The position numbers and the translations under genes were made by a program. The notes under the pieces are model-generated. The model was not told where the DNA came from. It saw only the letters and a program-made list of their open reading frames with translations, and ran no database searches. Positions 49,201-61,200 of a DNA stretch of 64,000 nucleotides are shown here, one piece after another. Positions within the stretch are counted from its first letter, which is position 1; every line of letters starts with the position of its first letter. Source of the DNA: Cheiracanthium punctorium (taxonomy: Eukaryota > Arthropoda > Arachnida > Araneae > Cheiracanthiidae); assembly GCA_038373885.1 (NCBI GenBank), contig JAWZYV010013029.1, positions 1-64,000 of the forward strand, given 5' to 3'.

Positions 49201-52200
49201 AATTTCAAATAACAAGTTTTTTTCATTTAAAAAAATCTACGATTGTACAAATTTTTTTTTTAAATCGTTATGCTTTATTTCAACAAAAACATGAGAAGTT
49301 CAAGTCTTTTAATTGCAAAATAACAGGAATCAATTGGTTTACCAACAAATTTTCCAAAATCACACAAATTTTTGGACCAAAAATACCCCAAAACATTTCG
49401 TTGGAATTATCTGCAATTTTTCTCAATATGTATGCACAGGCTTCCAACTAGGGGAGGGCAACGCATGCACCCAGGTGTCGTGCTGTTACATCAAAATAGA
49501 AAGAAGGGAGGAGACGTAACAGGCAAAAATTCTTAACAATTATTGTTGTCTACTGTAATTACAGAAACACAAGAAACTTCAGGGATCTCAAAGAATTAGC
49601 CCCTCTTTCCCCTTTGATCAAATTTGGAATTTACCTCCCAATTGATTAGTTCAAAATAGCCTCAACGGCCCCGCAACCGGACATTTTTGCACGGTCAATT
49701 GGCTTTCGCTGAGCATGTAGTACAGTGAAAATGAACATCTCAGGGGCGCATGCAGGCAACAAAGAATTGCATTCTCACAATCACCAATTTCAATTTTGCA
49801 GAGCGGCTCCAAAACAGACACAAATTTTGTTTGTATCAACAGTTTCCTCCTCTTTCTCCACCTAAACTTGTTCTACAGCAGAGCTGTTACCAAGTTGGTC
49901 ATGTTCTTTGGTGAAAGAGAGATTTCCCAATGCTGACCATGAAAATTCTATATTTTCAAGCATAATTCCCGACATGGAAAAATTCAAATACATTTCCCGA
50001 CAGCTGAAAACACTGTAAATCTGATTTTCAAAAAAGTCGCCTCTAGTAAGGTACAAGTAGTTGCTAAAAATTTGAAAATACAATGAAAATGACGTGTTTC
50101 ATTCAAAAAAGTTGCCGTATCTTTAAATTAGTAGCAAAAGTCGCCTTTTTAGTCGCCAGTGGACACCCTGTATTTCTGTTTTAATATATACACAAAGTGA
50201 AACTAAGTTTTTGTAAACTATCTATGGGTGACAAAGCGACTTGAGAATTCAATGTTTTATTTGGAGATCTACTTTTTTGGAAAAATAATCTTTTGAAAAA
50301 TAACTTTTATATACTTTTTCTTTTGATGTCTATTTCAATAGTCACATTATCACAATAAAATGAAAACTTTTGCAAGCAAAATGTAAATGCAAGCAATTTA
50401 AAAAAGAAAAAAGAAAGAAAGAAATGAACAGATCTGATTATTCTGCTTCCACATATAAAATGTTTACTCGCGTAATAGTCAAACTTTTTTGGCAATTTTT
50501 CATGGTGAAAGTCTAGGTGTGACTATTACACGAAGAAATTCACTACATAATATTGTACACTATAATGCTAAAACATTACTGGTATTATAATAAAATTATT
50601 AACCAACCAAATGTTTCCAGATTATCTCCCATACATTAATCTTTTTATCAGTTGCACACAAAAAAGAGGCATTTTTTTTATAGTAATATTTTTATAGGCA
50701 TAAAGGAAGATAAAATATGTGACTGCGACTTTTATGGAGGAAAAATATTTTGATGATTTTTTCTGCTTCAAAATGGGGGTGCGACTATTACATGATTAAA
50801 CACGACAATTAAACTCTCATTCCCTATTGGAATTAATTTATGTACTAATATTCCCCAAAGATCAATACATGAAATTTGAAGAAATTCTTGATAGTAATTA
50901 GCAGACTCGAATGTTCCCTTCACAAGCAATCCAGGGTTCCATTTCTTCCTTCTTTTTTCTGGTTGGAGGGGGTAAGAAACCATTCGTCTTTCGTAATAGT
51001 CAAACTTTTTTTGCCAATTTTTCATGGTGAAAGTCTAGGTGTGACTATTACACGAAGAAATCCACCACATAATATTGTACACTATAATGCTAAAACATAA
51101 CTGGTATTATAATAAAATTATTAACCAACCAGACGTTTCCAGATTATCTCCCATACATTAATCTTTTTGTCAGCTGCACACAAAAAAGAGGAATTTTTTT
51201 TTATAGTAATATTTTTTTAGACCTAAATGAAGATAAAATATGTGACAGCAACTTTTATGCAAGGAAAATATTTTGATGATTTTTCCTGCTTCAAAACAGG
51301 GGTGCGGCTATGATTAAACACGGTAATTAAACTCTCATTCCCTAATTTGGAATTTATTTATGTACTAATATTCCCCAATGATCTATACATGAAATTTGAA
51401 GAAATCCTTGATAGTAATTAACAGAATCGAATGTTTCCTTCAGAAGCAATCCAGGGTTCCATTTCTTCCTTCTTTTTTTTTTTTTTTTTTTTTTTTTGGT
51501 TGGGGGGGGGGGGGGGTAAGAAACCATTCGTCTTTGATAAATCCTCCATTTGGAATAAGCCAGATAAGAATACCATGCCTTTCTCATCTGATTAATAGCC
51601 ATAGAAAAAAACACCACCGCCAATGCTGAGAAAGTATTGCAAATGAAGTGATATACCTGGGGAACAGAGGACATCTCAGGCCTACATGACAGCCCCCATT
51701 GTGACAGCTAATTGGCTCTGCATTCTCAGAGGGGGAAGCTACAGCATCTGGAGTTGGTCTTGCCCGTATAAGAAACAAATCAAGAAAGTGATTATTCGCG
51801 CCTTGCCTATTTAAGATGCATTTTTCAAGAAAACATGGGCTTGACAGTGGGAGGGTTAATGAAGTGTTCCCTTGTTTTTTTATTTTAAGTTATTTAAATC
51901 AAGTTCACTTAAAAAACTCTTTAATTTTTATTTTCAGTAAAAACTGTATTTTTATGTTAATTTATTGCATACATGTAGTTAAATGTTAATATTCTTTATA
52001 GCAATCTACATTCATAAAATAGTTAATGAAATTGCTAATAAATATTACAAGGCTTAAAACCATGCATTAATTTTTTTCAAATTCATTCTGTATACAACTC
52101 CTATTTCGCAGCTTAAAAAGTGCTCTAATTTTAAGCAGCTGTAACTCTGAATTTTGGTTGTTGAAGGACGAACTTTCTTTTTTTAATCATGCATGAAACT

Positions 52201-55200
52201 GTATAAGGAAATATTTTCTAAATGTAATTAATTGGACTGTGGGAGTGTATAAAAATTTAAATTTTGTAATTTCTATAGTAATTGATTTATTGACTTCTGA
52301 TATAGCAGATTATGCAATTTAAAGCATTTTTGCAGTTGGAACTATGTGTCTCTGACTAATAGTTTAAGAAATAGCCATTGGGCACCATTAGCACAGGACA
52401 CCCTCGATATTAAAATAATACTGTTAGGCAAGTTTAAAGATCTATATCCAAGAAAAAGGCAGAGTAAAGAAGCTTGAAATGAGTACTTTCAAATGCATGT
52501 TATTGGGGGATGGGGAGTTAAATTAATATATTTTGTGGATTACCATGTGCATCTACCAATTGTACATATTTTCAATTGATAACTACATTATATTAAATAT
52601 GTGGCATATAATACTAGCTACATATTTAATATAATGTAGTATGTATATCAAGAAGCTAGTAAGGGACCGTCTTGAAAATAGCTGAGAAAATGGATGAAAT
52701 GTATGATTTTCATCGTAATAAAATGAAACTTTTTGTGTTTACTTTGTTTTTGTGTACTGCATCTTTTCCTAAATATAAGTGATAGGACCTGGGGACCATA
52801 TAAAAATTTAATTTTTGTAATTTTTTTCTAAATGGGTTTTTTGGTTCGAAAAGCTCGTAAAAACATTCTTTACCTTTTTTAAAACATTTTTCGAACTGGA
52901 AGTGCATATCTAAACCGAATGGTGCGGGAATTAGCTATTGGGTCACATTAAGGCTGGACACCCTGTATAGTAAACATCCATGCATTTAGACATAGAAACC
53001 ATACATTTAATGAACTGATTACATCAATAAATTTAGAAAAGTAAGCTGACATACTTTTTCATAGCATGGTCTTTCTCCATCCTGCATTTTCTTATTGAAT
53101 GAACCCATAGCTTCTTCAACTCTTCTCACTTCTGTCACTAGTTGCTTAAATTCATTAGGTTCAAGAGAAGCAACATGATCACTTCCCTTAAGTGAATGGT
53201 CAAGAGTTATATGACGTTCCAGAATCTGCAACAATTATCATACCTACATCAAACACACACAAAAATCAAAATATAAATAAACTGCATACAAACTTTCATT
53301 TCTAAGCAAGTTCATTTTTAACATTTAACTGTGGAATTATAAACTTGAAATATTATTTGCAGTTATAACAGAACTTACTTTAGCACCAACAGCAACAGCT
53401 GCAACACTTATTTCAATACCAATTTCATGTCCAGAGTAGCCAATCACAGTTTCTGGAAAAAGCTCTGAATATGTCTGTAAATGGAAATTTAATTACAGAC
53501 ACATTAAAATTAGTCAAAACTTACTACATAACTTATTATATTTATAGAGCAAAGCGGGAGAGAATGGTTTAATGAGTTTCACAGAATTTTAACTGAATTA
53601 TATTTTTGGAAGCTCGAGTTGACTAACTGCATTTATGTTTATAACAATCTAGTAGTTTTACTTTTATACGTAGATGACATCATTTTTCTAGTCAAGACAG
53701 AAAATGAAATAAACCACATACTTAATTTACTGGAAGAAAAAATCAATCTAAAGAAATTGGGGAAAACAAGAAAACTGTTAGGCGTTCAGTTTGAAGAAAA
53801 CGAAATATTTATAGATCAAGAAGAATATATAAACAAAATTTATGATAGCTTTAAAAATTTTAATATACCCATTTCATCCCTCCCCATGGCTCCCGGTATC
53901 GTAATGTCGAAAACGGACTGCCCAAGTAATGCTGCAGAAGTTAAAGAAATGGAAAAATTTCCATATCGCAACATCTTAGGATGTTTGTCGTTCCTTGCAA
54001 GCAGGACTCATCCAGATATTTCATATGCATTAAATGTTTTATCACAATTTCAATCTAATCCTGTATATAATCATTTTAACCAATTAATAAAATTACTTGG
54101 CTATGTTAAATCTACTTCACAGCTCAAATTAAAATTATCTAGCATAACTCAAATTTCCATAAACTGTTATTCAGAAGCAGATTTCGCATCAAACAGAGAT
54201 GATAGAGTATTGATGGGGGATATATTTTAATGTCAGATCAAGCCCCCATATCCTGGAGTACGTTTAAAAAGAAGTGTGTCACCCTATCCTCGATGGAGTC
54301 CGAGTTCATTGCCCTAACAGAAGCCTCTGAAGAACTGCTGTGGTTACAAAGACTTTATAATGAGCTAATAAATTTAAAACTACTTCCAAAAGACCTGGAT
54401 AAAGTTACTCTTTTTTGCGACAATACTCCAGCCATAAATTTTAGCAACTCTTCCACTGAAAATAATCATACAAAGCACATACACGTAAAACATCACTTTT
54501 TAAGAAGCTTAGTAATCGAGAAATTATTTACTTTAAAATATATAAATATGAAGAATAACCCAGCAGATATTTTCACAAAACCTCTTTCAAAGACTGGACT
54601 TGCAACATTTAATGAAAGACTTTTTTGTTCAGAATCAAAGTCCTACTCCCACTAAAGGGAATCTAAACAAAATTTTTGAAAAGTTGCTTTCGACTTTTGA
54701 AAAATTTCAAAGTCCTACTCTCGCTAAAGGAAATCTAGGCAAAATTTCTTTAAAAGTCTCTTTCGACTTTCTTTTCTGAAGAACAAAATTTTTCTTTGTA
54801 AAGTCAAAGACCTTCTTTTTATGAAAAAATTAGGAGGGGGGGGGGGGATTTCTTGAACTCTTTCTGTAAAGAAAGAAAAAAAACATGGGTCAAGAAAATT
54901 TACTCCTTTAACGGTGACTCGTCACTAACTTTTTCATTGCTTGATTCTTTACTTTTATGGAAGTAAGGAGTAAAGTTCCTCACGGAATACACTGTTCTGG
55001 GGTCAAAACCCTTTTTGCTCATTCTGCAGCCTCTGTTACATTTCAATGAAGTGAAAATGTAGTTTGCCAGAGAATGTGGTGGAGAAGGTGTATTGTTCTT
55101 GGACAGTATTTTTCATCTGTCGTCACATTGTTTTGATTTTGTAGTCCCAGTATGTTGAATGTAAGCTCCTTTATGTCCATTTTGCTCAGTGAATGTAAAT

Positions 55201-58200
55201 GACTCAAACAAATTTTTCTATTTTTCTTTCTTACTTTTTTTTTTTTTTTTTTTTTTTGAGGTGCACTGCACCCCTGAAGAAAATAAAATGTAAGCTTGTT
55301 GTTTCTCATTGAAAAGTGAATGAAAAGAAAAATGTGTGTTTAATTGCAATAAGTGAATTTTTGAAAAAAGTATTTTTTGACTAATTTTTTTTTTTTTTTG
55401 ACTGGCCAGTCGAACTTTGTGTTGTAGTTATCAGTGGCGTTTTCTCAGGGTGTGCAAGTCGTGTGTTAACGCCCAATCAAAAACAGAAAAAAAAAAATCC
55501 TGCAATTTACTTGACTATATTGTGAGAATCCTAACGTTTCCCCAGTTTTCCCTCACACCCCCTCCCCTCCCAGCTCCCAAATGACCAGACTACGAGCCTT
55601 CCTGTGTGACAGTAAAACATGCTTGTCGAGATAAGCAAGGCGTTGGAGACGACTCAGCTATATTCCCACCACTACTAACTGGAGCATGCGCTTTACGTCT
55701 TCTACCTCTTGCTTAAGCTAACCAAGGCGTTGAAACGAAATCCAACGCTTTCAGCTAGATAGCCAGCCCGTCCCCTTTGGGCTTCAGGTTTCACCCCCAC
55801 GCATTTCCTTTCCTTTTCTCAGTTTTCTCCCTGCAAAAAAACATTCTTTTTTGAGAATTCGTACTGACCAGTTCTGTATCTCCTCTCCTGCGTTGATTTT
55901 CAGCTTTTAAAGATTTTAAAGATGGCTTCTAATAGTGTTATCCAAACACTATTAAAAAGTTCTTTTTCGTCACTTAGTTATGTTGAGAAAAAGAAAATAA
56001 TTGAGGATGGTCGACCATGCCCTAATCTCACAATTTCGACGAATGTGAAAGGCATAAGTGGTGTTGGATTTCAGAGACATTTTCGAATGAATTTATATGA
56101 ATTATCAGACTGGCTTTGTGGATGCAGTGAAGAAAATAAGTTTTTCTCTTGGACATGCTTACTATTCTCAAACAAGAAAAACATTTGGAATAATCAAGGC
56201 TATGATGATCTAAACCATCTTAATACCGCTGTGAAGAAGCATATCGAATCTGCAATGCATCTTTCCAGTTTCATGAAATTTAATACTTTTGTATCAACTC
56301 CAGCGAGAATAGATGTTCTTTTAGATTCCCAACGAAGAAAGGAAATTGAGTTTCATAATGAGAAAGTAAAAAAAATCGAAAAATATTGAAGAGGCTTATG
56401 GATGCCGTCTGCTATTTAGCAAAGCAAGAGCTACCCTTCCGATCACATGATGAGCATGCAGAATCTTTAAATAAGGGAAACTATATGGAATTTCTTATAG
56501 CAAGTGCTGTATTTGATTCCACGTTAAAAGAACACTTACAGAATTCCACAGTTTTCCGCGTCACTTCAGCAACCATTCAAAACGATTTAATTAATTCCGT
56601 TACCGACGTTCTAAGGGATCAAATTTATGAAGAAATCCAGAACACGGATTTTGTTGCTATTATGCTTGATGAAACATCTGACATAAGCAACAAATTTCAG
56701 CTGTCAACTGGTTTGCGGTATTTTTCCAAAAACGAGAAAAAAAATTGTTGAAAGGTTTCTTGGATTTCGCGACATGAGCGCTAATAAAACTGCAACAGCT
56801 CTTTTCAACCATGTCTGTGAAATCATCAATATATATAAGTGTGAAAATAAATTCATTTTTATAATTTTATTCTTAAAATGGCAAATGAGAACTTTTTTGG
56901 ATTTAGATGTGCGAATTAGCCTGCTGAACAGCTGAGACATAAAACTGCCCACACCGATCTATAGTTTTCACAACAAAACACCTAGATATATTGGTAAATA
57001 AATTACATGCATCTTAAATTAACTTTCAACTTTAAAATTTTGAAACGAGCATATCGAACTGATTTTCTGTTAAATATAGATGAATATTATACAAATTTGT
57101 TTTTCTTATTATGAAAATTCTGTAAAGGGAATCTCCGTAGTATGTTCCTAAAAATGGGAATGGGCAGGTTAACCCTGAGTTCCAATTTCCCCGCAGCTGT
57201 TTGAGCACATTTCTGCCCTTTTTAAAACCGGTCACAGGGCTAATACAGTTTCCAACGCCCTAAGTTTAAAGTCACAAGACGCCACTGGTAGTTATATGTA
57301 TCGTATATTAATCCTCTGCGTTTGATCATCTGTGCTTATTGCTATTTAAATAACTTGTCTTTTGCTCTTTTCAAAGGGAAAAGTACTTATTCTCTTGTTG
57401 AAAGAAAAAAAAATTTAAACTTGTTTGAAGCAATTTCTTTTGCCATGTCATGGAAGGAGGGCCATTGTTAGGAAAATTGACTGTAAACCTTACCTTAAAG
57501 GCTCCATGACATGTAATTGTCATCTCTTTATAAAAGGATGCTAGATAATTTAATTTTAACAATCTACCTTAATCTAAAGGCATTTCTGGCTTTTTATTTT
57601 TCTTAATTAAACCTTATACTTAACATTGTTATAAGTTCTTTTTAAATTAAAGCTTTAAAGAAGCTCAAATTTGCTAGCAAAACGTTTTACGTTACACACT
57701 TGTACTATGTGTTTTCATGTTTGGCCACTAGAGGCGCTGTATTCCCGGCGATTTGCCGCTGAGCTATTTTTTCTTTTTCTTTTCACGTCACAGGTTTGCA
57801 GAAGTCTGTGACACAGTTGCCCTATCAGATGAGAGTATTTAAATACTGCCGCTCGCCGTGATCTCGAGCGAGTTAGCCGCTACCTCTACTGCTCCAGCAG
57901 CAGCCGCTGATGTTGTTGACTTGGTCCCTGCCTATCGCCATTAATGAAGGACTTTTTTTCTTTTTTTAAGTGAACGCAATGCTGCTGACATCAAATGAAG
58001 AAGGTAAGTTGTCCATGGACGTAGACCAGCGATAAATATGTTTTTTTTGTTGTTGCCTAAAACCTGTGTGTTGATCTTTATTTGTAAAGTTTTAATACAT
58101 CATTGCTCAACAATAGAAAAAAGCACAAAGGTAAAAAGGTTTTGTCATCTTTTATATCTGGCAAGCCCTCAAATCATTTCAACAAGAACTTATTAGCTCT

Positions 58201-61200
58201 TACTGCTTTAGAAACTCTGCTTAGAACTTTTAAGTGTTCACAATATTCCAAACAATTAATACCTACGCCATTGATAATAGCGTATGCTTTGCAACTGCAT
58301 AGTTCGAAAATAAAATTTTACTGCATGGCAGTTGAGATCTGACATACTACATAAAAATCCAAGTATCCAAAGTTTTCATGGGTACTTAACACTTGCATAT
58401 TTTTAAAGGCAGGCTTAATTTGCATGGTAGCTCAGCTCCACAACTTTTTTTCTCAGTGAATTTTTACACTAAATTAAACATTTTAATAGCCTTCATAATT
58501 GTTTCTGTTGATATTAATTTTATTACATTGCATACTGTTGCAGAAAGATAAGCAAAAATGCACTTAATCATACAGTAATTTAGGTATATAATTAATGTTG
58601 TAAATTACAATAAAAGAAATTAGGGCTTCTGTTCTTTTTTTTATAGAAATTAAACCCCGTTTAAAGGTAACTGAATGACAGTTGCTTTCTACTTATCGCA
58701 GTAGTTCGAAAAAAAATGTGAGACTTCAGCACATAAATTAAAAAAAAAAAAAAAAAACTATTATGTCAAGCACTTCAAAATTTTTAGGATATGTGTTTGC
58801 AAGCTGCACTACACTGGAATAAACGAAAAAGAAAAATGTATAAACACTCTGTGATAAAAAGTTTATTTTCTAACACACACAAATTAATTTGAAAAACATG
58901 TGTACTTCTTAGTCAAACTGAATGTTTAAAATGGTGGACTTGAGCACCAATACATTTCTAAGAGCAACTCATGACTGATTTTGTTGAATTTGCACTTATC
59001 GTATCTTGAATTGGTACTTGTATATCCATTAGATAATTTTTGTGTGATTTCCATGTACATCACTTGAATTACATTGTTAAGTATGTCTAGGTTATACAGT
59101 TTATGATTATACACATCTTTTACTCAGCCCCATTGGAAAAGAAAAAAAAATGAGTATCATAAGGTATAGATAGCATGCAGGAAACTTGATTGTCTAAACA
59201 TATTATTTTTGCATAAAAATTTAACCATGTAGGTAGAAAAATAAATTGTCAGGCATTTTAAAGTTTGCAGATATTTTTTGATGAATTGATATTATGAATA
59301 ATTACTCAAAAATTAAATGCATGCTTTCATAAAAAAATACATACAGTGACCTCTCACTTATACAACTTTTAAGGGACAGCAGAAAAAAAAAGTTGTATAA
59401 TTGAGAGTATCATATAAGTGAGAGACCGTCATATCAGTGTCAGCTTGTGGGTTATTTAAATGGAAGTTCACAAAACAAATTTTGAAATTAAATATGCAGA
59501 TATGACACAACTGACATGTTGAAATTAAATATATTTGCATTTTCAGCAATTAAAGGAAAACAATTCATGCAACTTTTTTAAAAAATTCTAGTCTTACATT
59601 TCGCCGTATAGCTAAGTTTTAGCAAATGTGTTTGGCTTGAGTAATTTTATTTCAATTTTTCTTTCCAAAGTCAATGTTGAAAAATGTAATTGCTTTAGCT
59701 CCAAAACACCGTAAAATCCGATTATAAGCCCCCCCTACCTCCACCCCATTTATTTGAAAAGAGCACAAAATGTATTCCTGACGACAGACACTGCTATGTA
59801 TTTTGATGTCATTGTTGGAGGTGGATAATTATAAGGCCTTCTCCCCGATAATAAGTTCCCCCCACCCCTGCAAAAGGGGGGCTTATAATCGGGATTTTAT
59901 GGTATTTCCCTAACATCCTAATTATTTATACAAGTTTATAAAAAATATTATACAGAAAAATGATAAAAATAAAGGAAATAATAAGAAAATAGGGAAAAAA
60001 TGGATTAACAAACCGAACATAACAAAACGAAGGGAGAATTCGGAAGAGATAAGTAAAAAAAAAAATGGTCTGTGCACACACTGAAAATGTGAGAGCGAAA
60101 TGATATCAGCAGCGCCTAACTGATCCTGCAATTCTATCTGCTTCTGTTCTCAGATAGCGATTCAGAAGTGCATTTCTACAATCACAGATGCAATTGAGGA
60201 AAGACCTGATGTTTTCTGCTGTAATAACCTATAATACAGAGTGTTAGCTATGATGATGTAATTTAATAATGTAATTTAATAATCTTTTAATGATAGTGTG
60301 GGGGTTGGGGAGAGAAAAACTCACTTTCTAAATTGACAAAAATTTAGAAATGTACTTAATATTTTTTTTAATTTAATTTGTGTTTATTTTGCATTTTTTC
60401 CTTCGGGGTTCACACACTCATGCTCAAATACTGCTCGCCCGAAGATCAGAGGTCGGCTTTGGCATGCTACCAAAAAAAATGGATGCTGCGATTTGTTTCA
60501 CAGGGGAGATGGATTCAGATGTGCAAGAAATTCTCTCTCGTGTATGTGTATGTGCGGACAGGATTGCCAATTTAGACACTTAGTGGTTGGATCTGTCAAT
60601 TTAGGCACCTTTTAGCTAGACTTTGGACAATTGGCAAAACTGAAGTATTTTGTAAATCAGAAATGAAAGTCAAAATGACTCAAAAAACAGTACTACCGTT
60701 TAGAATTTTAAGATTCGTTTTAGATTTTAAATTATTTATTTTACTCTTGCGAGTGTAAGGTAAGAGTAAGAGCTCTTTCGATTAAGATTTAATTAAGGTG
60801 TGAATACAGCTAAAAGAAATTTCTAACATTTAGAATTTAAAAATTTGTTTTAGATCTCCCGTTGCAGCTCCCAGAGACAGGGAAACACGCCAAATCAGCA
60901 ATTTTTGAATTTGTGCCAAGTGGTGTTCTAAAGAAGGAATCAACCAAATATTCTTAACTAATTAACTAATAGTTAATTTTTAATGTAACTGAGATTAACA
61001 TAACCATTACAAATTACTAAAAATTAATACTAGATTTATTTCTTATTCTATTTGTGTATATTTTTTTAAAAGTTAATTTTAAACTGAATTATGTTCAGTT
61101 ATTTTTTACTTATGCATATCTTCTTTGTACATCGTTTGTTTCTGTCCCTGTCTGCACACAGTGTTGTCAACTCTGCTAGAGAAAAAGGGACTGAAATCAA

